Below are positions 1 to 5,530 of a DNA stretch of 8,995 nucleotides, in pieces. The notes under the pieces are model-generated. The model had not been told where the DNA came from and searched no databases. It was given only the letters and a program-made list of their open reading frames with translations. A program made the translations under genes and the position numbers. The stretch comes from Acidobacteriota bacterium (GTDB lineage: Bacteria; Acidobacteriota; UBA6911). Numbering within the stretch: position 1 is the stretch's first letter; every line of letters begins with the position of its first letter. The DNA lies in the NCBI GenBank assembly GCA_031254095.1, contig JAIRVC010000359.1:1-8995 (forward strand). Reading direction: 5' to 3'.

Positions 1-393
1 GTCGTTGATGATGTTTATCCATACAGGCGCGTCGGCGGTGCCTTCGACTACGATGCCGTCCCAGCCGGCGTATTTTAATTGCGCCGTAAAGCGCCCGCCG
101 AAATTGCTGTGACCGAACCATTCGACAGGATATAGCATCGGCCCCAGTCCCTGCACTTCGCAGCGTCCCGATCCCGGCATGAAAGTTCCGGCGAACGGAT
201 GGGTCATCATGATAATCAGGTTGCGCGGATCGAACGCCTCAAACGGAAGCTGATCTCCGACAAGATCGAAAAAAATGGCGGACCCCATGCCATGCCCGCC
301 ACCGTATTCCTCGTATTTTTCGGTGGGAATAGTACTGATTGATTTATTCGTCAGATTTACCCGGAGGATTTTTCCTGTATATCCGTTTGCCAT
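1..393 (-). CDS. Aldehyde:ferredoxin oxidoreductase family protein, N-terminal part (cut by window edge)
   Basis: This frame encodes 131 residues with no stop and runs off the left edge, so only the N-terminal domain is present. It opens MANGYTGKILRVNLTNKSI, the usual start of AOR-family proteins. A GGGHGMGSA loop (about 31-39), DPRNLIIM (55-62) and GSGRCEV (74-80) follow, then SNFGGRFTAQLKYAGWDGIV (96-115), which matches the family's conserved 'GG.F..ELK.AG.D.I' block. Known members carry a tungsten or molybdenum bis-pterin cofactor plus a 4Fe-4S cluster and oxidise aldehydes or related substrates using ferredoxin. The cluster cysteines lie later in the protein and cannot be checked here, and the substrate is unknown. 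The start at 393 has GGAG five bases upstream. A second in-frame ATG at 408 has no comparable site. The gene is last in the minus-strand run after the desulfurase-like and DUF3343 genes, 50 bp behind DUF3343. That gap carries a fragment of the local interspersed repeat. Confidence 0.9.
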   Translation of the reverse strand, partial: MANGYTGKILRVNLTNKSISTIPTEKYEEYGGGHGMGSAIFFDLVGDQLPFEAFDPRNLIIMMTHPFAGTFMPGSGRCEVQGLGPMLYPVEWFGHSNFGGRFTAQLKYAGWDGIVVEGTADAPVWINIIND

Positions 394-421
394 ATTCGCT
401 CCAAACATCGGGAAACATAAT

Positions 422-441
422 GGAGCCTCTAAAAACTCCAA
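422..441 (+). repeat. Terminal fragment of the 123-bp interspersed element
   Basis: These 20 bases match the left end of the complete element at 2677-2696 in 17 of 20 positions, including an unbroken TAAAAACTCCA stretch. The similarity fades on both sides, so this looks like a decayed terminus or a solo end. It fills much of the 50-bp gap between the DUF3343 stop and the AOR-family start. The match is short, so its identity as an element remnant is likely but not certain. Confidence 0.55.
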
Positions 442-443
442 AA

Positions 444-680
444 TTATTCCAGAACGTGAATTGAGTCGATGGGAACGCCTGCCGCTTCCAGAACTTCGCC
501 GACGCGCGTTTCACGGCTTCGGTCAAAACGCAGCGCGATGCCGCAGTCGCTGGACAACTGGCGCGGAACCGGAATTAATTTGATGGCGAACCCTTCACGC
601 AATAAAATTTTTTCAGCCCGCAGCGCCGCCGAGTTTGTATGAAATAGAATGACGCTATAAGCGCTTTCGCCATCTGCCAT
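444..680 (-). CDS. DUF3343 family protein, putative sulfur/selenium carrier
   Basis: This is a 78-residue protein of normal length for the DUF3343 family (Pfam PF11823), often annotated as a putative Se/S carrier-like protein. The family signature is clear: FHTNSAALRAEKILLREG (about 13-30), then IKLIPVPRQLSSDCGIALRF (33-52), with the invariant cysteine at residue 46. A thiol in this conserved position is the natural candidate for holding a persulfide or perselenide, but that role is inferred from the family, not shown here. The start codon lies 6 bp after the stop of the aminotransferase gene, and the ribosome site GAGG overlaps that stop region, so the two are probably translationally coupled. 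Pairing of DUF3343 with a class V aminotransferase of this type is a recurring arrangement. There is no signal peptide, so the protein is cytoplasmic. Confidence 0.88.
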   Translation of the reverse strand: MADGESAYSVILFHTNSAALRAEKILLREGFAIKLIPVPRQLSSDCGIALRFDRSRETRVGEVLEAAGVPIDSIHVLE

Positions 681-686
681 AACGCC

Positions 687-1832
687 TCACTTCAGGATGC
701 GTGCCACGGCCGCGACCGCGGCGGCGATTTCGCCTGCTGTAGTTTGCGGTCCGGGCGCGAAACGGATCGTTCCGCGCGGGAAACTGCCGATGGTACGGTG
801 CGCCGCCGGCGCGCAATGCAAACCGACGCGGCACAGTATGCCGAATTCCTCGTCCAGCCTGAAACCAATTTCCGATGTTTGATATTTTTCGGAAGTGAAT
901 GAAACGACGGCTGAACGCCTTTTCCAATCGTTTGATCCATAAAGCCTGACGCCGGGAATGTTTCCCAATCCCTCGGCCAGCATTTTGGCCAGCGCGGTTT
1001 CATGGGCATGAATTGCCTCGATTCCGCGTTCCAGCACAAAATCAACTCCGGCGCCCAACCCCGCTATTCCCGCGCCGTTAAGCGTGCCGCTTTCAAATTT
1101 GTCCGGCAGATCTTCCGGCTGATATTCAGATTCCGAGCGGCTGCCGGTTCCGCCGCGCGTCAGCGGCGTCATGTCCTCTGCGCGAACGCGTTCGCCTATA
1201 ACCAGACCGCCGGTTCCGGGCGGCCCCTGCAATCCCTTATGACCGGCAAAAGCCAGTAAATCAATGCCCATCATGCGCATGTCAACGGGAACGGCGCCCG
1301 CGCTCTGAGCGGCGTCAACCAGAAGAAACGCTCCGGCGCGCCGGGCGACGGCCGAGATTTCGGCAACGGGAAGCATCGTTCCGGTGACATTGCAGGCGTG
1401 TTTGATTACGATAAGCCTGGTTGATTTTTCCACGGCGCGAGCGAAATTTTGCGGATCCGGAATTCCCTCGCCGTCGCAGGGAACGACCGAAACGCGCACA
1501 CCGTTCTGTTCCAGAAACCGCAAGGGGCGCATGACGGCATTGTGTTCGATGCCGCTTGTTATTACATGATCGCCGGGTTTTAACAATCCATGCAGGGCGA
1601 GATTTATGGCGTGCGTCGCGTTTGAAGTAAAGACAACGCGCAGGGGATCGCCGGCGTTAAATAGTTCCGCGAGCGCTTCGCGGGTTTTGTAAATAATCCG
1701 TCCGGCTTCAATGGAAAGGCGATGTCCGGCGCGGCCGGGATTCCCGCCGATGCGCTCAAGAAAATCCGTCATGGCCGCGATGACTTTTGGCGGTTTGGGC
1801 CACGAAGTAGCGGCGTGGTCAAGATAAATCAT
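687..1832 (-). CDS. Class V aminotransferase: cysteine desulfurase/selenocysteine lyase-like protein
   Basis: This 381-residue PLP enzyme has the short N-terminus typical of the 'cysteine desulfurase family protein' clade (TIGR01977-like), beginning MIYLDHAATSWPKP. Visible landmarks are the cofactor-stacking histidine in EHNAV (His97), the pyridine-nitrogen aspartate in LVDAAQS (Asp173), the Schiff-base lysine in AFAGHKG (Lys199), and the sulfur-accepting cysteine in RVGLHCAPAAH (Cys340). The family removes sulfur from cysteine, or selenium from selenocysteine, and leaves it as an enzyme-bound persulfide or selenide; the substrate here is not determined. DUF3343 follows 6 bp downstream and the AOR-family gene comes next, which suggests sulfur or selenium supply to that enzyme. 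Directly upstream is a complete 123-bp interspersed element whose end lies 4 bp from the start codon. The best Shine-Dalgarno match, AGAGG at 1842-1846 with 9-bp spacing, lies inside that element. It is not the housekeeping iscS, because the sequence context and clade differ. Confidence 0.94.
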   Translation of the reverse strand: MIYLDHAATSWPKPPKVIAAMTDFLERIGGNPGRAGHRLSIEAGRIIYKTREALAELFNAGDPLRVVFTSNATHAINLALHGLLKPGDHVITSGIEHNAVMRPLRFLEQNGVRVSVVPCDGEGIPDPQNFARAVEKSTRLIVIKHACNVTGTMLPVAEISAVARRAGAFLLVDAAQSAGAVPVDMRMMGIDLLAFAGHKGLQGPPGTGGLVIGERVRAEDMTPLTRGGTGSRSESEYQPEDLPDKFESGTLNGAGIAGLGAGVDFVLERGIEAIHAHETALAKMLAEGLGNIPGVRLYGSNDWKRRSAVVSFTSEKYQTSEIGFRLDEEFGILCRVGLHCAPAAHRTIGSFPRGTIRFAPGPQTTAGEIAAAVAAVARILK

Positions 1833-1836
1833 TATC

Positions 1837-1959
1837 GGGAACCTCTAAAAAACCAGAACTCTGCGTTACGCGACCGATCCAAAATATTCATTTGCCGCAA
1901 TGTAAACTCCGCTTTTGTCCCGGCCGCAAGCCTTGATCCCGGAATTTTCAGAGGTTCCC
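1837..1959 (-). mobile_element. 123-bp MITE-like interspersed element, copy A
   Basis: The ends are GGGAACCTCT and AGAGGTTCCC, a terminal inverted repeat that continues imperfectly for about 16-20 bp. The reverse complement aligns without gaps to copy B at 2676-2798. Bases 1899-1937 are identical to 2698-2736 (39 bp), and the remainder is clearly related. Two copies in opposite orientation with shared termini and length indicate a small non-autonomous mobile or repetitive element; no transposase is encoded. The strand given is the one reading like copy B on the plus strand. No convincing target-site duplication is visible. The end nearest 1837 lies 4 bp before the aminotransferase start codon and contains its apparent ribosome binding site. 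Confidence 0.85.
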
Positions 1960-2020
1960 ACGTCAACGACGATTACCGGCAACTGCGGCGCGCGCCCAAC
2001 GCTTTCATTGACGTTAAGTA

Positions 2021-2323
2021 TTATTTCAGTTCTTTTACGAAAGCCGCGACCGCTTTAGCCTGCTCTTCATTCAATTGGCCCATTGGACTCGCGTGAATCG
2101 CCTTTTCGGGATCGCCTTTAAAAAGAAATGCCGTTAATTTTTCCGCCGTCATTTCCGTGCCTTTGGCCGCGGGCATACCCGCGTCTTTGTTGCCTTCGCC
2201 TTTGGCGCCGTGGCACATGCTGCATTTTTCATTAAATAGCGCGGCGCCGTCCGCCTGGGCAAAGAGCAACATCGAAGATGCCGCCAACAATACGGCTGCC
2301 GCCAGAATACAGATTTTTTTCAT
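2021..2323 (-). CDS. Periplasmic monoheme c-type cytochrome
   Basis: This 100-residue protein has a Sec signal peptide: a KK n-region, a hydrophobic stretch at about 5-21, and cleavage likely after FAQA near residue 24. The mature part is a small class I cytochrome c. The heme-binding CSMCH motif is at residues 34-38 and is followed by GAKGEG. The probable distal ligand is Met81 in ASPMGQL, and the C-terminal helix EEQAKAVAAFVKELK is typical. It would carry single electrons in the periplasm; its redox partners are not identifiable here. The start is well supported by AAGGAG at 2333-2338 with 9-bp spacing. A good extended -10 promoter lies about 77 bp upstream. The aminotransferase gene is 188 bp downstream on the same strand, with element copy A between them, so co-transcription is possible but uncertain. 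Confidence 0.95.
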   Translation of the reverse strand: MKKICILAAAVLLAASSMLLFAQADGAALFNEKCSMCHGAKGEGNKDAGMPAAKGTEMTAEKLTAFLFKGDPEKAIHASPMGQLNEEQAKAVAAFVKELK

Positions 2324-2367
2324 ACGTCTTTTCTCCTTTCAAATGACCAAACAACACTCCGTTTTTA

Positions 2368-2394
2368 TTTCCGCTTTCATGACGTAAACGGAAA
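2368..2394 (-). promoter_or_regulatory. Stem-loop in the cytochrome c leader
   Basis: TTTCCG (2368-2373) pairs with CGGAAA (2389-2394), and TTT (2375-2377) pairs with AAA (2386-2388). One bulged base and an 8-base loop complete the structure. It lies immediately downstream of the -10 box, at or near the transcription start, so it could be a 5'-end stabilising hairpin or a protein-binding palindrome. The function is inferred only from position and symmetry. Confidence 0.35.
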
Positions 2395-2399
2395 CACAC

Positions 2400-2408
2400 A
2401 TTATACCA
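2400..2408 (-). promoter_or_regulatory. Extended -10 promoter for the cytochrome c gene
   Basis: On the minus strand this reads TGGTATAAT, a perfect TATAAT preceded by the TGn extension that can compensate for a poor -35. The hexamer 17 bp upstream does not resemble TTGACA. Transcription would start near 2393, giving a leader of about 70 bases before the AUG at 2323. It is the only strong promoter seen for the downstream minus-strand block, so it may also serve the aminotransferase, DUF3343 and AOR genes. Confidence 0.6.
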
Positions 2409-2418
2409 CACCGGGAGC

Positions 2419-2436
2419 GCGGACATCCCCGTCCGC
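2419..2436. repeat. Short GC-rich palindrome (REP-like)
   Basis: GCGGAC-ATCCCC-GTCCGC is a perfect 6-bp inverted repeat with a 6-base loop. It sits where the -35 region of the cytochrome c promoter would be. Compact palindromes of this kind are often dispersed extragenic repeats. Only one copy is present in the window, so its repetitive nature is not demonstrated here. Confidence 0.4.
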
Positions 2437-2616
2437 CTGAAATGCGGGCGCGCCGTAAAAGTTTTAAGCGGCGGCGAAGCTCTGAACCCATTAGGTAAAT
2501 TGTTCTTTAATGCATCGGAGTATCCCAGCCTGTTAAGGTTCGTCTCGAAATAATTCAGTAATCGCTTCATTCAAGGCGTATCCCTACGCTACCCGGACTG
2601 CAACATAAGCAAACCG

Positions 2617-2652
2617 CGGGGCGCTCAAAGCAATATGAGCGCCCCGATTTTT
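2617..2652 (+). terminator. Strong rho-independent-type terminator hairpin
   Basis: CGGGGCGCTC (2617-2626) and GAGCGCCCCG (2637-2646) form a perfect 10-bp GC-rich stem around a 10-base loop. It is followed on the plus strand by A and five Ts (2648-2652). The U-tract fits termination of a plus-strand transcript, but no plus-strand gene is recognised upstream. Read on the minus strand it lies about 150 bp past the IspH-fusion stop and could also end that operon, although the tail there (GCGGTTTGC) is poor in U. Confidence 0.65.
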
Positions 2653-2675
2653 ACGCAGTAGAATTCCTACATACA

Positions 2676-2798
2676 GGGAACCTTTAAAAACTCCAGAATC
2701 AAGGCTTGCGGCCGGGACAAAAGCGGAGTTTACATTTACGTAAATAAGCACGTTGGACCGGCCGCTAAACGCGGAGTTTTGGGTTTTTAGAGGTTCCT
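2676..2798 (+). mobile_element. 123-bp MITE-like interspersed element, copy B
   Basis: This is the plus-orientation partner of copy A at 1837-1959, with the same length and the same terminal inverted repeat (GGGAACCT at the left, TTTTTAGAGGTTCC at the right). It shares a 39-bp identical core at 2698-2736. The right end abuts the stop codon of the IspH-fusion gene: the TAA at 2798-2800 is directly followed, in the gene's direction, by GGAACCTC of the element. No transposase is encoded. The element therefore forms the 3' untranslated start of that operon, and it may have reshaped the gene's last codons. Confidence 0.85.
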
Positions 2799-4492
2799 TA
2801 TAGAAATCTGGAGCAGAACGCCAAGGCAGCCAGGATATAAAACTGACCGTCGATAAGCGTCTCATCCAGCGTGCTTCCGGGTTTGGGGCGGCGGCAGCAG
2901 CGCGCGGCCATAAACGCCGTGTAAATATTGCCGAGCAGCAGCATGGACACAAGCCGTACATTCCAGCCCATTATAAACAGCATGATGAGAGCCGCGCTTA
3001 TCGCGCTCCATATCAGCCCTACGGTAAATCTTGTGGTGCGCAGGCCGTGGGCTTTGTAGAAACTTTCCTTGCTTACCATTATGTCTTTATTTGCCGCGCC
3101 TATGCCCAGAAGGATGGAACGCATGAAAACCAGGAGCGTTACATAGAAAACCGCCAGATAGTATTCGTTCGTAAAAACAATGTTCGCGGCGTATGCCGGC
3201 ACGAAAGCGCAGACGAACGCCCAGCCCAGCGCGGTTACGGTGTCTTTTGCGCCGGGTATAGAGGTAAGCTTCTTTATTTTTAAATAATAGCTGAAAGGGT
3301 ATATTACGCCGAGCAGCCAGAAAAACAGCGTAAGCGCGAAAATACCTTTACCCGCCGTGAACGCCGCGAAAAGGCCTGCCGCGCCGAGCAGCAGGCAAAA
3401 AGCGACTTCCAGCTTCGTATTTACATACGATACGGTTTTTGCGGTAACCCTGTTAAGCCCTGTCAGGCTGAAAACAAAAGCCAGCGCCAGGAACAAAAGC
3501 CGCGGATTGACGGGTATGCCCTGCAGGTTCATCGCGACATAAGTCAGACACAGCGCTGCCGCGGCGGTAAAAAAAGAGCTCTTTAAAACAAAAGACCACG
3601 CGCGTTTTATGATTATTTGCGGCATGTAATAAAACTTTCTGCGCGCGAGTTGCACTTTTTCAAAAACGTTTTCGATCATCCAACCCGGCGTGGACGCGCC
3701 GGCAGTGATGAAAATGTTTTTTGGAGTTTTCAGGTCCGTCGCCGAGAGTTCTCTTTCGTCTTCAATAAGCAGCGTTTTCGGGGAAAGTTCGCGGCACACT
3801 TTCGCAAGGCGCGCCGTGTTTGCGCTGTGCTTGCCGCCTACGACGATGACGAGATCCGCGTTTTTCGCAAATTCCATGGTTTCGCTTTGCCGCTGGCGCG
3901 TAGGCCGGCAAATGGTGTTTGAAATTACGTAAGTTTCCGCTTTTGCGGCTATGATCTGCGCGGCCTGTTCAAACACGCTTTCCTGCTGCGTCGTCTGCGC
4001 GACGATATTTACTTTTTTAAATGGAGGCAATCCGTCGGCCTCTTGCGCGGCCGCGGCCACATGCCCGCGGCCGTCGGCGTAACCCAGAAGGCCTATGACT
4101 TCGGCGTGATCCGCGTCCCCTATTATTACGGTGTCGTAGCCCTGAGAGGCGTATTTTTCAATAATATCCTGCGCGTGTTTGACAAGCGGACAGGTGGCGT
4201 CGCAAAGTTCCATGCCGGACTGCTCCAGCTCTTTCCGGAATTGCGGCGTAATGCCGTGCGCGCGTATGACAAGCGTCGCGTTTTTGTTTTTTACTTCCGA
4301 CAGGGAATCTATGGAAGTTATGTTTTTTGACGCCAGCGCGTCTGTAACCTGCTTGTTGTGAATCAGGGGGCCGAGGGTGTAAACAGGTTTTTTACCGTCG
4401 GCGTCAAGTTCCAGCGCCTTATCGATGGCTCTTCTTACTCCGGGGCAGAATCCGGCGCTTTTTGCGACGCGCACGCCGTAATGTTCGCTCAT
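2798..4492 (-). CDS. ispH: IspH (HMB-PP reductase) fused to a UbiA-like membrane domain
   Basis: This 564-residue protein has two parts. Residues 1 to about 285 form a complete IspH, the last enzyme of the MEP pathway, which reduces HMB-PP to IPP and DMAPP with a 4Fe-4S cluster. The cluster cysteines are Cys16 (GFCPGV), Cys101 (DATCPL) and Cys195 (NTICRPT). Substrate residues His45 (IHN), His129 (DADHAE), Thr168, the HSANT loop (222-226) and GASTPGW (265-271) are all present. From about residue 295 to the end there are eight or nine hydrophobic segments in a pattern like UbiA prenyltransferases, including the IPGAKDTVTALGWAF block (412-426). The aspartate-rich NDxxDxxxD motifs are not recognisable: the first site reads GLNRVTAKTVSY (345-356), and the second region has only Asp470. 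The fusion may link isoprenoid supply to a membrane prenyl-transfer or scaffold role, but catalysis by the second domain is doubtful. The start has GGAG five bases upstream, and the gene follows the ParB-like gene by 33 bp. Confidence 0.94.
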   Translation of the reverse strand: MSEHYGVRVAKSAGFCPGVRRAIDKALELDADGKKPVYTLGPLIHNKQVTDALASKNITSIDSLSEVKNKNATLVIRAHGITPQFRKELEQSGMELCDATCPLVKHAQDIIEKYASQGYDTVIIGDADHAEVIGLLGYADGRGHVAAAAQEADGLPPFKKVNIVAQTTQQESVFEQAAQIIAAKAETYVISNTICRPTRQRQSETMEFAKNADLVIVVGGKHSANTARLAKVCRELSPKTLLIEDERELSATDLKTPKNIFITAGASTPGWMIENVFEKVQLARRKFYYMPQIIIKRAWSFVLKSSFFTAAAALCLTYVAMNLQGIPVNPRLLFLALAFVFSLTGLNRVTAKTVSYVNTKLEVAFCLLLGAAGLFAAFTAGKGIFALTLFFWLLGVIYPFSYYLKIKKLTSIPGAKDTVTALGWAFVCAFVPAYAANIVFTNEYYLAVFYVTLLVFMRSILLGIGAANKDIMVSKESFYKAHGLRTTRFTVGLIWSAISAALIMLFIMGWNVRLVSMLLLGNIYTAFMAARCCRRPKPGSTLDETLIDGQFYILAALAFCSRFL

Positions 4493-4525
4493 TGCAGCTC
4501 CACAAAACTTATAAATAAGCGCCGA

Positions 4526-5497
4526 TTAAAAATTGAGGTTCCCTTTAAATAGTTCATCCAGCTCGGGAGACCCGGCAACCCTATGACAGGCCGCCGCAAG
4601 CTCCCGGAATTTTTCGGGGCTCGCGGCTTCAAATTCCACACGCAGTTCAGCCGTTTCAAAATACGGCGGAGGCAGAACGCGAATCGCGCCCGGCAGCCTC
4701 AACCGCTTTCTTCGCGCGGCAAAGTCCGATTCGGCGCGCGTAACGCCGGGATTGCGCATACGATAAAGCGCCCCGTGCAGCTTTTCGCCTTTCTGAAAAG
4801 AAGAAAACTTCTCGTCCCGCAAAAATTCCCGAATCTCCGGGATATCCAGCGGAGCGGTAAAGGGCGCGCGGTTCATCCCTGCCAGATCGTCAAGAAGATC
4901 AAGCGTTTTTTTCTGCAGGCTCGCGCTCAGGCGCGCGGCCGGCATCAGTGCGGCAAAACGATCCTGTTCGTTTTCGGAAAGTTTCGCAAGGCGTTCCATT
5001 GAAGCGAGCGTAAGCGCGTCCGCCGCGAAAAGCCGCCGCAGTTCCGGCCGCGCCGCGTGTATGGCAAAACAGCTTTCAAGCGCGTTTTCACGCGGCGGCA
5101 ATCCGATAAGCGGCAAATATTCCCTTATCAGCCGTTCCCGCGAAAAGCCGCACAGATCGCGAAGCTTTACCGCGGCGCGCGCCTGCTCAAGCGGCAGCAG
5201 GCGCCGGTGCGCGAGATTGTCGTGCAGCGCCAGTTCCAGCGGATGTTTCACGCGGCAATCCGCAGCGCCAAGGATTCGAGCGGAAACGGCGCGAGCGCCC
5301 ATCCGCCGCAGCGCGGCAAATCTCCGGAAGCCGCAGACGATAACCGGGCGCGGCAAGCGCTCAAGCAGGATAACGGGATTCAGTTGTCCGACCGCGCGTA
5401 AAGAATCTGAAAGCCCCGCCGATTCCAGATCCTCGCTGACGCGAAAATCTTCACATTCAGCGTCAATCCCGCCTGTCTCAATATCTTTCAGAATCAT
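4526..5497 (-). CDS. ParB/Spo0J-like protein with N-terminal CTPase/nuclease-type domain
   Basis: From the ATG at 5497 this is a 323-residue protein. The frame stays open to a GTG at 5539, but that codon lies inside a tandem repeat and would add a GGGRPPG tail unlike ParB proteins, so 5497 is preferred even though its ribosome site is weak. The ParB N-terminal fold is visible: ESAGLSDSLRAVGQLNPVIL (about 25-44), then CGFRRFAALRRMG (55-67), equivalent to the GxRR CTP-binding box. ELALHDNLAHRRLLPLEQA (88-106) corresponds to the ENLQR-type box. A helical, possible HTH region follows (about 107-180). Classical ParB proteins load onto parS DNA as CTP-gated clamps. Here there is no parA partner and no evident parS, and the neighbours are an exported hydrolase and IspH, so this may be a specialised regulator rather than the chromosome-partition ParB. 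The C-terminal half is not recognised. Confidence 0.82.
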   Translation of the reverse strand: MILKDIETGGIDAECEDFRVSEDLESAGLSDSLRAVGQLNPVILLERLPRPVIVCGFRRFAALRRMGARAVSARILGAADCRVKHPLELALHDNLAHRRLLPLEQARAAVKLRDLCGFSRERLIREYLPLIGLPPRENALESCFAIHAARPELRRLFAADALTLASMERLAKLSENEQDRFAALMPAARLSASLQKKTLDLLDDLAGMNRAPFTAPLDIPEIREFLRDEKFSSFQKGEKLHGALYRMRNPGVTRAESDFAARRKRLRLPGAIRVLPPPYFETAELRVEFEAASPEKFRELAAACHRVAGSPELDELFKGNLNF

Positions 5498-5530
5498 TTC
5501 CCGTCCCGGCGGCCGCCCGCCCCCTGCGAC

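Larger units (their letters stand above)
2324..2797. other. Repeat-rich intergenic gap of about 475 bp without a credible gene
   Basis: No open frame here has a ribosome site, family resemblance and sensible codon use. From left to right the gap holds the cytochrome c 5' untranslated region, an extended -10 promoter, a short GCGGAC hairpin, about 180 bp of unassigned sequence (2437-2616), a strong terminator-type hairpin, and the complete element copy B. The minus-strand frame through 2451-2570 is open and reads plausibly as peptide, but nothing about it is recognisable, so it may be degraded coding or repeat sequence. Confidence 0.6.

Noticed and set aside
344..526. Minus-strand 60-residue frame spanning the DUF3343-AOR junction
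   Set aside because: It overlaps both well-supported genes in another frame. The part containing FGVFRGS is explained by the element remnant, and it has no family resemblance.
1960..2014. ACGTCAA/TTGACGT inverted repeat after the cytochrome c stop, considered as a terminator
   Set aside because: The arms are 7 bp with a 41-base loop and no U-tract follows, so it is not a convincing terminator.
1722..2096. Plus-strand 124-residue frame across element A
   Set aside because: It overlaps the ends of two confident minus-strand genes and its open stretch is due to the element; there is no ribosome site.
2232..2570. Minus-strand 112-residue frame upstream of cytochrome c
   Set aside because: It overlaps the cytochrome start, its leader and promoter in a different frame, passes through the GCGGAC hairpin, and has no recognisable domain. 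At most it is degraded sequence.
2584..2961. Minus-strand 125-residue frame across element B
   Set aside because: It overlaps the IspH-fusion C-terminus in another frame and reads through the terminator hairpin; only the element-derived part is notable.
4535..4543. GAGGTTCCC, matching the element terminus, at the end of the ParB-like gene
   Set aside because: Only nine bases match and they lie in coding sequence that reads sensibly; the adjoining bases do not follow the element, so chance is likely.
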